Source of the DNA: Rhodopirellula sp.
GTDB lineage: Bacteria > Planctomycetota > Planctomycetia > Pirellulales > Thermoguttaceae
Assembly (NCBI GenBank): GCA_012728855.1
Contig: JAAYEH010000340.1
Coordinates: 1-64,000 of the forward strand
Length of the DNA stretch: 64,000 nucleotides
Reading direction: 5' to 3'
Shown here in pieces: positions 11,701 through 18,264 of this stretch (positions are counted from its first letter, which is position 1; the number at the start of each line of letters is the position of its first letter). Position numbers and translations under genes: made by a program. The notes under the pieces are model-generated. The model ran no database searches. It saw only the letters and a program-made list of their open reading frames with translations, and had not been told where the DNA came from.

Positions 11701-13753
11701 CACCGCGAAAGTTCATGGCGTTCATCACGGTGCGGAAGTTCGAAACGGTATTATCCGTGAACGCGAAGTCCTCGAAAGCGAATTCGGTTTCGGTACTGGT
11801 GGTTCCACCGCCGGCGAAAAACATCGTCTCGCCCGATGTGTTGGGACCGTTGGGGCCGGAGAAGGTGATGGTGTTGTCGGCAATGGTGACGTTGCGATGG
11901 ATGACGTCGTTGACGCCGTAGTTGCGAGGAAATCCGGTGGTGAAGCTCAACGCGCGGTTATACGTATAGCCAGGCTTGTTGACGTAATTGACATCGATGT
12001 AATTGTGCTCGATCGTCACGTCGCTGACGACCGTGTGGCCGCTGGCGTTCTTCCCGCCCGATCCCGTGCTCTCGCCGACCACGACGGCCGTCCAGCAGCG
12101 ATCCGAGTGGATGTAGTTGTAGGCCAACGTCACGTTGGAACGCTGCGCATTTGCCTCTGCGGCGAGCTGAATCTCGGGGCCGTAAAAGAATTGAGCCAGT
12201 TCCAGCCCGTTGATCGTCACGTCGTCGGCGACGATCCGCAGTGGGTGGTCGTTACTGTCCAGAGTCAAGACAGCTTCGCCCCCGGCGCGCCCGCCGGCAA
12301 CAGGCTCCACGTTCGCTTGCGGCCCGAGCACCGAAACGGATTTGTTGATGACGAGGCTTCCCGTGTAGCCTCCAGCGGCAATATTGACTGTGCGATCCCC
12401 GCCCGTCAGATTACCATCGGCCAGCAGGTTCACCGCCTCCTGGGTGCGGCCGGTACTGCCGCTCTGCTGGCCCAAGGCAGTCACGTTCAGCGTGGAGAAA
12501 TCGCCTTGGAAGCCGGCGGTTACGAGGTCGGTATCCGTGTCAGAGTCGAGGAAAGGCGTGAAGTCAACGGTGCCACCGATGGTTGCAGCTACGAGTGTTT
12601 CATCGTTTGCCCCCCACCAGTTGCCCGACGCGTCGATGGACAGCGCGGTGGCGTTGGTGAGGTTTGCGGTAGTGTTGCCTTCGATGCTGTTGGCGGTGAA
12701 AACGTTCCCGGGGCCGATTTCTCCGGCGCCGCCTTGGATCCTTACGCCCTCGGCATTGCCTTCGATGAAACTATTGCGAACGATGTTTCCTTCGGGTATG
12801 CCACCCGCCCAACTCGATTTGGCGATCTTAATGCCGACGTAGTCGTTGTTGTTGATCGTGGAGTTTTCGATGACCGTGTTATGGGCGGAGGAAAGAGAGA
12901 TGCCGTTGGGCAATCCGGTAATCGTTTGCTCAGTGATCTGATTGCCATCGGCTGCCTCGCCCCAGACGATGATTCCCCAAGCCCAGACGGCGGGATCGTA
13001 ATAGCTGCCCCACAGGGTACCGGCTTGGACGTTTGAAATCGTGTTCTCGCTGATCTCGTTACCCGGGCTGCGGTCCAGACCGATCGCGTAAAGCCCGATG
13101 TCATGCAGATCGTTGCTGCGGATCTCGTTTTGCGACGCGCCCGAGTGCGGCGGACCTACGACGTTGATTCCCATGTAGCCGATGTCGTAGATCTCATTGG
13201 ACTCGATGACGTTCTGCGAGCCGTAGACGAGGATGCCGTATTCGGTCTGATCGGAAACGCCCGACTGGTTGAGATTGCCTTGGATGACGTTGTTTCGGAG
13301 GGTGTTGTTGTCGGCGCCGTTGTGGATTCGAATAATCTTGTTTTCATTCACGTTGTCGGTGAAGTCGCGGACAGTGAAGCCCTCGAAGGTAGTATTATCG
13401 GCATTGATGAATACGCCGCCGGTGGTGCTGTCCGGCACGCTGATGATGGTGCTTGCAGCCCCCGCTGTGGACAAGATTGTCAAGCTGTCCTTGGCAATCG
13501 TGAGGGACTCGTTATAGTTGCCCGCCGCAACCTGGATCGTGTCGCCGGAGGAAGCCGCATTAATGGCTGCTTGGATGGTGCTGTAATCGGCAGGGGCATC
13601 GTCATCGACCGTCCAGACGGCGAGCAACTGCCGCTCTTCCAGCGGTTCCATTGTCAGTTGCCGGGCTCTCGATGAAGCGGGCTCGCGGTTGCCCTTGAAG
13701 AAGCTGCGGACACGACCATTGCGACGGACCAGGCTCTTGGCAAAACGCTTCAT
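2735..13753 (-). CDS. Giant multidomain secreted protein: LEPRxLL-like motif, beta-helices, five carbohydrate-binding-like modules, metzincin-like site
   Basis: 3672 residues from ATG 13753, preceded by a good Shine-Dalgarno (AGAGGAG, 8-nt gap); a longer frame starts at 13825. A basic N-terminus leads to MEPLEERQLLA (about 35-45). Three parallel beta-helix (NosD/pectin-lyase-like) segments span about 48-400, 485-830 and 905-1215. Asp/Gly-rich haemolysin-like and about 60-residue filamentous repeats fill about 1217-2190. Five modules of about 150 residues follow (about 2218-2388, 2488-2648, 2761-2921, 3021-3168, 3274-3428), each with RFDF, GYGW, DRG, TLGD and FSDLGGN-type motifs and resembling the jelly-roll domain of rhamnogalacturonan acetylesterases. 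Ig-like linkers with an LLTIT...GTI...DAS pattern separate them. HELGHVLGYED (3559-3569) fits a metzincin HExxHxxGxxD zinc site and is followed by a DLMTGSL Met-turn-like stretch. It is likely an exported adhesin or glycan-binding protein; protease activity is uncertain. Confidence 0.88.
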   Translation of the reverse strand: MKRFAKSLVRRNGRVRSFFKGNREPASSRARQLTMEPLEERQLLAVWTVDDDAPADYSTIQAAINAASSGDTIQVAAGNYNESLTIAKDSLTILSTAGAASTIISVPDSTTGGVFINADNTTFEGFTVRDFTDNVNENKIIRIHNGADNNTLRNNVIQGNLNQSGVSDQTEYGILVYGSQNVIESNEIYDIGYMGINVVGPPHSGASQNEIRSNDLHDIGLYAIGLDRSPGNEISENTISNVQAGTLWGSYYDPAVWAWGIIVWGEAADGNQITEQTITGLPNGISLSSAHNTVIENSTINNNDYVGIKIAKSSWAGGIPEGNIVRNSFIEGNAEGVRIQGGAGEIGPGNVFTANSIEGNTTANLTNATALSIDASGNWWGANDETLVAATIGGTVDFTPFLDSDTDTDLVTAGFQGDFSTLNVTALGQQSGSTGRTQEAVNLLADGNLTGGDRTVNIAAGGYTGSLVINKSVSVLGPQANVEPVAGGRAGGEAVLTLDSNDHPLRIVADDVTINGLELAQFFYGPEIQLAAEANAQRSNVTLAYNYIHSDRCWTAVVVGESTGSGGKNASGHTVVSDVTIEHNYIDVNYVNKPGYTYNRALSFTTGFPRNYGVNDVIHRNVTIADNTITFSGPNGPNTSGETMFFAGGGTTSTETEFAFEDFAFTDNTVSNFRTVMNAMNFRGATFEGNTFSNIRNGLYVNLRGTAGDPAVIKDNVFEGVLTGTAVNLAGTAYAPLGDAYVEISGNVFNYNQVAYASLYPAVWLDPNVDATTVHINNNSFLDGGVNATPGPAIGNDSGTGTVDASGNWWDSTDETAIAAMMDGPVDFTPYLHTGTDVGGDPSDGFQGNFSTLHVTALGGQTGSTGRVQEGINVVTANTVYVGPGTYNERITINKTLNLLGAQAGVDARGRTASESIITEAGLSTPNPDVLVEVTAAADNALIDGFTLNSDLTNGTADTSTVRVWADNVSIENNIMDGRLGVLIKGGAGQTVDQNQITANKNGVVIQPNPASNAVISNNAVTMGATPAGDETGIYMTGVTGGTISGNTVTGFTGRGIGGSLWNNINITGNTLDSNRDGVSIWDDSSVVDVTNNQFLDNTRYGVNLKIADLDITGNTFDGSGTAAISISQNVNATDGVRINGNTYLNMAGTAGIDIDNAQNVEISETITGATTAIRVRNQSSVAITGSTLSGNSGAGLDVAQSVSLALTDLTLTGNGADSVIDTVGTVTLNTSTGSDEDTVDINTSAIGGDTHFRHTRGAAVQDIVGYSDVDHLYVNTGDGEDTVNVAPDPTGGATIHLNGGDPTAPTGDTLNYISDGTNAFNYGSALITTANHKDIQYSNFETTNVSGDLVLDGSGQDDVLTITATNVNSGTYQLTTDSVPGPLVAFSGISSLTFNGLAGDDRLIINNPAVGLFNPSGGVVFAGGDGDEDGDGDEMELVGGTATTVEHIFNNNSDGFVRYNSSVTDNITYTGLEPIDDSIDADNRIFTFNGGAETITLSDSGTAGRTTLDSGLAETVTFDNPTSSLTVNAGTGVDIVNVTGLGSSFAASIEINGDDDSDSVNFNNAISYTGTLTVNAENIDVNASITTGGNNVTLNADGSLTLDAAVNAGAGRLTLNSTSGATQTAAFTANELLLLGTGTFTLTQPGNDVDEIAADVNGEITYVDSDALAVDLVGVTSGVNSAGNPVSLTTGGVLAVNRPITAAGNTVTLGAAAITDGNGATVNVTATSLNAIGDGGINLDTAIDFLTAASDDSAINIDETNGLAVNTVTAGTGTVTLNLAAGALTDNNGGTTNITATGLVTLTAPGGIDLDTDIAQLTALATNNAIDIDEVNGLLLNTVNAGNAPVTIDVAAGQILDNNGGDLNITASGLALTAAAGIATSGDPLETQVSNLEADAGSGGIYLTNDGGLTIGGVTVDLDGVSADGEIVITATSALTVTEDVIAGGAVTLTATDSAGSGDNLTVQSLATVQSTGSNVTLRGGDNVTIQAGATVDAAGKVTIEGDYGDADPAGTMIQILGVLKTVVQADVLGEADADMIVLDPQATSSGSVRIDGRGGDDYYIVQLGLLGGQVDVADAAGQNTDTLEINGTAAADLLDVNAAVLGQVTLTSDSPAETVTFTPYLENLIVTGHGDGDNDNHDEDYFNVVPSTTAEITINGNDPSFGDDLTPAPLGDILDLDTPAGQFFSVVRNRIVTTGNYQDIIFLDIEGVPLEPIGTSTLRFDLNDSALSPTESGYTAVLPTKLYTGVVPDHGWEGSPVLSFERPAVGSAFSALIVDGHRGGSTQESGGPRVFRADVADDGWYLVSVKMGDVGTTRDRMRVTNPDTGQVLVDDLTAGPNQVAERNFAVKATSNGAGLGGRIRLEFSDLGGNNIEWAVNAIEIRPGKILTEGMKPAAAIADGATETSYTVYEATPGALVTVATDMGTIVSTDLDSDLDGIQRQVAGDGTFQFTIKHPTGPGIAVVTFDEVTGQQNGLGLITYSLPTSRRFDFQTAASPTEEPVNGWPVNPGVLEPGGYIPVLAGDLYTPERAFGWDAGLFDADRGTLGDGAPQDKLRQDLHRYSDVREFRVDLPNGNYFVNVTLGDAASARDQMRVVNGDGGGLLSDLNTPAGGFAHDGFAVNVSDGSLNLQFSDLGGNSIEWVVNGLEIRPLSVVEDTVAFTSSLGIVTADGVTEDTINGTAPPNTLLTITTTLGTVVDDASSVYVGNQVQVDGSGFFSFKLRRPLAAGSPTLRGEAVDGTAEGDSSSSVVVTYTLPPARRFDFNTSTSPTQVPQWSLADPDGYVPVLPGDVYATATGYGWDAALFASDRGTLSGPQAELRQDLHRASTARTFQVELDPGSYFVHVTLGDASSARDDMQVVNAGNPLQGLFDVDAPSGEFFHDGFDVTVGGSGLLALQFSDLGGNSIEWAVNGLEIRPASQMEAIAITGWADGSPYDTISGSTNAGLEGVLLTVTSDMGTILTDASADYAGTQVLVGAGGSFSFDFDPPDSGTPLFRAVAVDGSAVGTDSPHTYALPAGRLFDFDSTPTQTQSGYTSVLGTDIYNATRGYGWNASLFSGDRGVLAGESRSDLLRDLLRYSSAREFQADLPDGDYLVNITMGDAASARDNMRVTNADGNTVLWADVDTALGRFAHQAFVVTVDDSLNLIFSDLGGNSIEWAVNGLEIRPVASIAGVLFTSNLGQLDANGASVDTIAGKAPANALLTITASVGTILTDASTAYAGTQVQVDSNGDFSFQLQRPFIAGTPTFTALAVDGSAQGNAATVVEYTAPFTKRFDFNHESSNKTAAGFIGVVRTDVWTTGDDYGWLSNTGLGRMDRGTATASPVELWRDSHYSTSDKTFRVKVDDTAALHDVRIFVGDQFYSTGAITVIHEDGVTSSAPVTTSAADRYKTTTLLGIEDINNDGYIDLRIHTTGSAFSYWFLAGLDIALSSDGLPALPLAVEGGAVAGAAAGQLSAAQLAPIVQEAIDRWESTGLAAEQVAALESVQVTIADLDAYDQLGLAGDRQIVIDDNGAGYGWFVDSTPSADEEFQLALAERALAASDASVADKIDLLTVVMHELGHVLGYEDLAPAAVKYDLMTGSLGAGVRRLPENAAPAVFSDEMELVGAASASDSGSFAAGEQASRDSVFARFDESSLAWQFHELARRREEKRSDNDADSNLDLWWAMYGQQ

Positions 13754-13871
13754 CGATATGCTCCTCTGATTTATGGCGGGGATTACTGTTCCGGAGGCGG
13801 GCGGGATGTTCTGGCAGCGCCGCATTGGGGGGCGATGTGCGGAAACCCACCGTTCAAACTAACAAACTGCC

Positions 13872-13899
13872 ACAGTAATCATCCTGCGCGGCCTGTCAA
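13872..13899 (-). promoter_or_regulatory. Putative sigma70-type promoter of the giant gene
   Basis: On the minus strand a perfect TTGACA (13894-13899) is followed after 16 bp by TACTGT (13872-13877). This predicts a 5' leader of about 110 nt before the ATG at 13753. The -10 box is weak (3 of 6). Confidence 0.4.
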
Positions 13900-14199
13900 T
13901 CCCCTGAATTCGGAAGAATTGATATTTCTTGCGCATTCGGCAGAATCGCTGCGAGCGCTGGAAGGCGATCCCCGATGAAGCACAGTTAGACCATGCGATT
14001 CATCGCAGCAATGGTGGAATGGCGAAGAGAGGAAGGCTTGGTCAGGAAAATGGCGGGCAGGAAGATCGCGCAGAAATGCCGATATGAAGCGCGATACCAC
14101 CCGACGCGGAGCGGAAAGAAGAGGGATGCCGAGAAGAAAGACATGCTAACCACGGTTAACACAGAAGCCTGTTTGGATTAGCGTCGATTAGCGCGGATT
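13900..14199. other. Intergenic stretch without a recognised gene
   Basis: Short open frames here have no signal, domain or ribosome site. At 14171-14200 there is a short tandem pattern (GATTAGCG units), just before the nested palindrome. Nothing else is recognisable. Confidence 0.5.
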
Positions 14200-14299
14200 A
14201 GAGCCTATCCCAAAACCTTGGTGGAGAGGGGGACAGGCACATTTTGCTCCGAAGACTCCGCAAAATGAGCCAGTCCCCGGCGGTTTTGGGATAGGCTCT
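14200..14299 (+). repeat. Nested palindromic repeat, copy 2
   Basis: Exactly 100 bp. Outer arms AGAGCCTATCCCAAAACC/GGTTTTGGGATAGGCTCT are perfect, and the inner stem is GGGGACAGG...CCAGTCCCC with arms CATTTTGC/GCAAAATG around a short loop. The core is identical to copies 1, 3 and 4. Confidence 0.9.
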
Positions 14300-14354
14300 T
14301 AGTGTTCCAAACCGAAACGACTTTCCTATTTTGCCCTTTGGGCCAGAAGCCACG

Positions 14355-14457
14355 TGAACAGGAGGAAACAGAGCCAACGGAGTGCAGCGATCGCTGCCGG
14401 TTCCCAAATAGACCAGACGGAGACTTCCCGTCTGTTATCTCCGTTACCTCCTGTTCA
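14355..14457. repeat. Second palindrome (AACAGGAGG type)
   Basis: Arms TGAACAGGAGG...AACGGAG and CTCCGTTACCTCCTGTTCA face each other. A smaller hairpin (CAGACGG...CCGTCTG, 14414-14434) sits inside. A related palindrome occurs at 2461-2517. Both lie just beyond a nested palindromic repeat, so the two types may travel or expand together. This one ends 50 bp from the stop of the gene at 14508 and could contribute to its termination. Confidence 0.6.
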
Positions 14458-14507
14458 ATGAATCCCTCGTACGTCGCTGGAGTAGAGAAGCCTTCCGCGG
14501 TTCCAAG

Positions 14508-15152
14508 CTACTTGACGGCAGGCGCCGGGGGAACCGGTACGACGGGTACGGGCACGGCTGGCACCGTCGCGGGGTGGCGCTCGTCGTAGGCCCGGTAGAT
14601 TTGGGCGAAGATGCGGTTGGAATAGGGATTCTGCCGGTCCTCGCCGATCAACAGGGCGACCTCGCGCTGGGCCACCATCTCGTTGTAGCTGTACGGCCGG
14701 AAGTAATAGTGGCCGTGCAATGGCGGATAGTAGGGATAGTGCTGCACCATGTCGCAACTGCTCAAAAAGCAATCCAACCGCGACGGAGGACGTACTCCGC
14801 CGCATCCCGATGAGCAGCCGGAAGGGCAGGCATCCGCCGCCTGAACCTCCGCCGCCGGGGTCAAGACGACCGGTTCGGGCAGCGGGGCAGGGCTTTGCAT
14901 GGGCGCCGCTTTGGAAACGGCAACAGGCATATCGGCGGAACACACACTGGCCACGCCGGCCGATGGGCTCTGGGCCACGTCCAGTTCGAGCAGCTCGAGC
15001 AGGGTAATGTTGTCCTCCTCGACGCTGGGCAAGCGCTGGACGGAACCGGGCTGGCGAATGGGTGGGGTGTTCTGCGCCGAGGCCGGCGTGCCTGTGCAGG
15101 CCAGCAGCGTGAGCGAAGCAGCCAGAGCCGTTGTGAAGAAATATTGGAACAT
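14508..15152 (-). CDS. Hypothetical exported protein, divergent from the secretin gene
   Basis: 214 residues from ATG 15152 (AGGAA upstream); the longer frame from TTG 15242 has no signal-like start. MFQYFFTTALAASLTLLACTG is a clear signal peptide with likely cleavage after ASA. The mature part is Pro/Ala-rich and has a cysteine-rich patch (CPSGCSSGCGG, then CFLSSC) near residues 110-130. A Tyr/His-rich stretch follows, then a conserved-looking end with AQREVALLIGEDRQNPYSN and a proline-rich tail. I do not recognise a family. Its position back-to-back with a secretin suggests, but does not prove, a link with the pilus/secretion cluster. Confidence 0.65.
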   Translation of the reverse strand: MFQYFFTTALAASLTLLACTGTPASAQNTPPIRQPGSVQRLPSVEEDNITLLELLELDVAQSPSAGVASVCSADMPVAVSKAAPMQSPAPLPEPVVLTPAAEVQAADACPSGCSSGCGGVRPPSRLDCFLSSCDMVQHYPYYPPLHGHYYFRPYSYNEMVAQREVALLIGEDRQNPYSNRIFAQIYRAYDERHPATVPAVPVPVVPVPPAPAVK

Positions 15153-15307
15153 CTGGGTAGGTTCCTGTGCGGTAAGTGGGCGTTGTCTCCGGGCAAGGCG
15201 GCGCGGTAAACCGCCGGGGCCGTTTGTAAGGAATATCGGCAAACGGACGGACGCGAGGCCAGTCCGTCATGACGGATCTTCGGCAAAATTGGCAGGCAAC
15301 AGAGGGT

Positions 15308-15547
15308 AGATCCCGCTTGCCGAGCGGGATCTGGGCGCGGAGTTGGCGCACTTGCCGGTGGTAGCGGGGCCGAGGGGGTCGGGAGTCTTTTTTCGGGTCG
15401 GCCGGAAAAGCGTCCGTCCATACACGAAAGCGTCGCCCGGCCGACACGAAAAAAGACTCCCGACCCCTTCCCGCGTCGATTTCGCGACAGTTATTTATTC
15501 ATTCGCCGATCCTTAGCAGCTCAGATCCCGCTCGGCAAGCGGGATCT
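15308..15547. repeat. Compound palindrome: two inverted 25-bp palindromes flanking a 98-bp hairpin
   Basis: At 15308-15332 and 15523-15547 lie two 25-bp imperfect palindromes (AGATCCCGC...GCGGGATCT) that are exact reverse complements of each other. Between them, 15373-15470 forms a large hairpin with arms GGGGTCGGGAGTCTTTTTTC and its complement, extended by GGTCGGCCGG/CCCGGCCGAC. The block fills most of the 598-bp gap (15153-15750) between the divergent genes at 14508 and 15751. No gene is in the gap. Confidence 0.75.
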
Positions 15548-15750
15548 ACTGGCTGCGACCCGATTTTGAGCCAGGCTGCGATTCGTGGAAGAATTGGGGA
15601 TGAATCGCAGGTGGCGACTGGAGTTTCGGGGGCATGATGGACCGGGCTTTCTTGGCAGTCTTCGATTATTTGATTGTTTCGTTGCCCTTGGAATTGCCGA
15701 TACAACCCGCAGCACCCGCAGATCGTTCATCGCAATTCGGGGGGGAGGCT

Positions 15751-17433
15751 ATGCTCAGCGTCAGTAGGTTCTCAGCTTGCAAGAGTCTGTCCTGTGTGCC
15801 GGCAGGGGCCGGCGGCGGATTTCGCCGTTGCGGTTCCACGGCCGCTTTGCTGGCCGTGCTGGTTCTGGCGGCTTCTCCGCTGGCGGCCCAAAACGTCGCC
15901 GCGCCGCCGCGAGTACCCCAGCCGCTCGGCTGGCAGGAGACACCGGTGGCTACTCCGGCGGTCGCCGCCAAGGTCGATAGCCTTATCGGCGAGTTCGTCG
16001 ATATTGAAACCACGCTCTACCTCGATCCGGAGCGGAGCCGCATCCTGCGGACGAAGAAGCCGGTGACGCGGATGTCGATCACCGATCCGGCCGTTCTCGA
16101 AGCAGTGCAGTTCAGCCCCACGGAATGGGAACTGATCGGCGGCCGCACGGGCCAGACCAGTCTAACGCTGTGGTTCGCCGCGCCCGACGGCGGGCACGGC
16201 GAGATGATCCGCTACCTGGTGCGGGTCAGCCCCAATACGGCCATCGAAGATCGCCGGCAAATAGAATACGAGGATTTCGAAGCGAAGCTCAACGAACTCT
16301 TTCCCGGCAGCACGGTGCAGTTGATCCCCGTGTCGGACAAGCTGATCGTGCGGGGGCAGGCGAGAGACTCCGAAGAGGCCGCCCAGATCCTGGCCATGGT
16401 CACCAGCGGAGCGAGCGGCGCCAACGGGATGATCGGCGCCGGCGGCGTGGTGGCCGCGGGCTCGGCCGCTCCGCCCTACCCGGGCACGAGCGACCTGCCG
16501 CAGAGCACCGTGATCAACATGCTCGAGGTGCCCGGCGAGATGCAGGTGCTGCTGAAGGTTCGCGTGGCGGAATTGAGCCGCAGCGCGCTAAGGGAGATGG
16601 GCGCGAAATTGAACCTCGACCTCGGCGACTTCGCGCTGAGCACGGCCCTGGGGGCCAACGGCGCCATCCGCGCCGTGCTGGATACCGAAGAATTCCGGCT
16701 GGCTCTGCAAGCCTTGAGCACCAACAGCTACTCGAAAATTCTCGCCGAGCCGAACCTGGTGACCTTGAGCGGACACCCGGCCTACTTCATCGCGGGCGGC
16801 GAGTTCGCCGTGCCGATCGTCGTCGGCGTGGAAGGGGCCGCCGCCTCGACCACCACCTTCCGAGGCTTCGGCACCCAGCTCACCTTCCTGCCCACGGTGA
16901 TCGACAAGGATCGCATCCGCCTGCAGGTTTCGCCATCGTTCAGCACGTTGAATCAGGGCAACGCCGTCAACGGCATCCCGGGCCTGGATACGCGGGCGGT
17001 ATCGACGACGGTCGATCTGCGGGAAGGGCAGTGGCTGGCGATCGCCGGTTTGCTGGAGGACCAGCAGCACGGCAGCAAGGCGAGGGTGCCCTTCGCGGGC
17101 GACGTGCCGGTGCTCGACACCATCTTCAGCCGCAAGGAAAGCAAGCGAGACGAAACGGAACTGCTTGTGCTGGTCAGCCCCGAGCTGGTGCATCCGCTCT
17201 CGGCCAACGAAGCGCCGCGGATCCTGCCGGGGATGGAAGTGACGGAACCGGGCGACGTGGCGTTCTTCTTCGGCGGCAACTACGAAGGCAAACCGAATTG
17301 CCACCACCGCAGCACCGTCTGGCCCGTCCTGCAACGCGAGATTTACGACGCCCACTGCCAGGCGAAACGCGACGCCAGGTTTCAGAAGTGCGAGGGGTAT
17401 TACATTCAAGGTAGTCACGGGTTCTCGCGCTGA
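15751..17433 (+). CDS. Type II/IV-type secretin, CpaC/RcpA-like pilus assembly protein
   Basis: 560 residues from ATG 15751, directly after GGGGGAGG; a frame from 15634 adds an unlikely leader. A signal peptide (hydrophobic AALLAVLVLAASPLAAQ, about residues 30-50) targets the periplasm. Residues about 81-143 match the pilus-type N-terminal domain of CpaC-like secretins (DIETTLYLDPERSRIL...ITDPAVLEAVQ). Residues about 180-220 look like a BON domain (VIPVSDKLIVRG-type core). Residues about 254-480 are the secretin domain, from EMQVLLKVRVAELSRSA to ELLVLVSPELVHPL. In the Tad/Flp system this forms the outer-membrane channel. The lipoprotein and TPR genes downstream fit that system, although the ATPase, TadB/C and pilin genes are not in the window. 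Confidence in secretin is high; in Tad assignment moderate. Confidence 0.92.
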   Translation: MLSVSRFSACKSLSCVPAGAGGGFRRCGSTAALLAVLVLAASPLAAQNVAAPPRVPQPLGWQETPVATPAVAAKVDSLIGEFVDIETTLYLDPERSRILRTKKPVTRMSITDPAVLEAVQFSPTEWELIGGRTGQTSLTLWFAAPDGGHGEMIRYLVRVSPNTAIEDRRQIEYEDFEAKLNELFPGSTVQLIPVSDKLIVRGQARDSEEAAQILAMVTSGASGANGMIGAGGVVAAGSAAPPYPGTSDLPQSTVINMLEVPGEMQVLLKVRVAELSRSALREMGAKLNLDLGDFALSTALGANGAIRAVLDTEEFRLALQALSTNSYSKILAEPNLVTLSGHPAYFIAGGEFAVPIVVGVEGAAASTTTFRGFGTQLTFLPTVIDKDRIRLQVSPSFSTLNQGNAVNGIPGLDTRAVSTTVDLREGQWLAIAGLLEDQQHGSKARVPFAGDVPVLDTIFSRKESKRDETELLVLVSPELVHPLSANEAPRILPGMEVTEPGDVAFFFGGNYEGKPNCHHRSTVWPVLQREIYDAHCQAKRDARFQKCEGYYIQGSHGFSR

Positions 17434-17557
17434 GAAGAGTGCAGAGAGAGAAGGGAAAAAGGAAAAGAGGGGAGAGGGGACAAAAGGGGCGAGTGGGGGA
17501 GTGCCCATTCAACCAGCGGACTGTGGCGGCTCGGCCGCATAAGGGAGGCTTGGAACT

Positions 17558-18130
17558 ATGAAGCGCGAAGCGAATCATTGGAAGGCGCGACTGGCCGCGG
17601 CCGGTCTTGTCATAACGCTCGTCTGCGGATGCCAGCAGGGCTGGAAGGCTTTTTATCAGCGGCCGTCGATCGAGCCGCTCGGCGCGATCAGCGATCCGGT
17701 CTGGCAGGCGCAGGAACTCGGCGCGGAGCAGGCCGACTTCACCGTCTATCAGCATGAGTTCGAGAAGAACGCGGTGCGGCTGAACACCGACGGCGAGGAT
17801 CACGTCAAACAACTTGCCGCACGGCTGTTGGCCGGGCAAGACACGCTGGTGGTCGTCGAACGGAGCCGGATGACCGCCCGGCCCGACACCGAATATCGCT
17901 ACGCGATCCACGTCAACCCGGAGCTGGACAACCAGCGGCGCGAGTTGCTCGTCCTGGCCCTCTCCTCGATGGGCGTGGCCGACGCGGAAGAGCGGGTGAT
18001 TGTGGCCCCGGCCTACACCACCGGCTTCGAGGCCACCGAGGCCGCCCAGGCCTACGAGCAAGGCATCGGAAGCGGCGGCGCGGGCGGCGGAGGTTTTGGC
18101 GGCTTCTTCTTCGGCGGCGGTGGGTTTTAG
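17558..18130 (+). CDS. Small lipoprotein of the secretin cluster (CpaD-like position)
   Basis: 190 residues, start ATG 17558 after AAGGGAGG. A signal peptide ends in a lipobox (LVCGC, lipidated C25). The body has a VVVERSRM...DTEYRYAIHVNPELDNQRRE segment and ends in a Gly/Phe-rich tail (GGAGGGGFGGFFFGGGGF). It follows the secretin by 124 bp of purine-rich DNA and precedes the TPR lipoprotein, which is the usual place for CpaD-type pilus lipoproteins. Sequence similarity to CpaD or to OmpA-like domains is only suggestive; the glycine tail is unusual. Confidence 0.7.
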   Translation: MKREANHWKARLAAAGLVITLVCGCQQGWKAFYQRPSIEPLGAISDPVWQAQELGAEQADFTVYQHEFEKNAVRLNTDGEDHVKQLAARLLAGQDTLVVVERSRMTARPDTEYRYAIHVNPELDNQRRELLVLALSSMGVADAEERVIVAPAYTTGFEATEAAQAYEQGIGSGGAGGGGFGGFFFGGGGF

Positions 18131-18222
18131 GGATAGTCCTTAGTTCTTAGATCTTAGTTCTTAGTCATTGGCAAAATCGCAGACGCCCCGCCGGAATAAA
18201 CCCCGTGGTGGCGTCTGCGTTT

Positions 18223-18264
18223 TGACAAATGACAAATGACAAATGACAAATGACAAATGACAAA
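18223..18264 (+). repeat. Six tandem TGACAAA heptamers spanning a start codon
   Basis: Six perfect 7-bp units run from 18223 to 18264. Each junction creates an ATG, and successive ATGs fall in different frames because 7 is not a multiple of 3. The last (18257) opens the TPR lipoprotein frame. There is no Shine-Dalgarno sequence inside the array. A second small duplication (TTAGTTCTTAG twice) lies at 18139-18164. Confidence 0.9.

Noticed and set aside
14198-14407. A recurring open frame translating the palindromic repeats (AYPKTVGDWLILRSLRSKMC and so on) on the minus strand at 2.3, 14.2, 24.4 and 59.6 kb
   Set aside because: It looks conserved only because the DNA repeat is conserved. There is no ribosome site, and the frame enters unrelated sequence on both sides.
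16125-17414. 429-codon Arg-rich plus-strand frame inside the secretin gene
   Set aside because: It is an out-of-frame shadow of the secretin coding sequence.
18223-18264. CRISPR-like array
   Set aside because: Units are 7 bp with no spacers and no cas genes; it is a simple tandem repeat.
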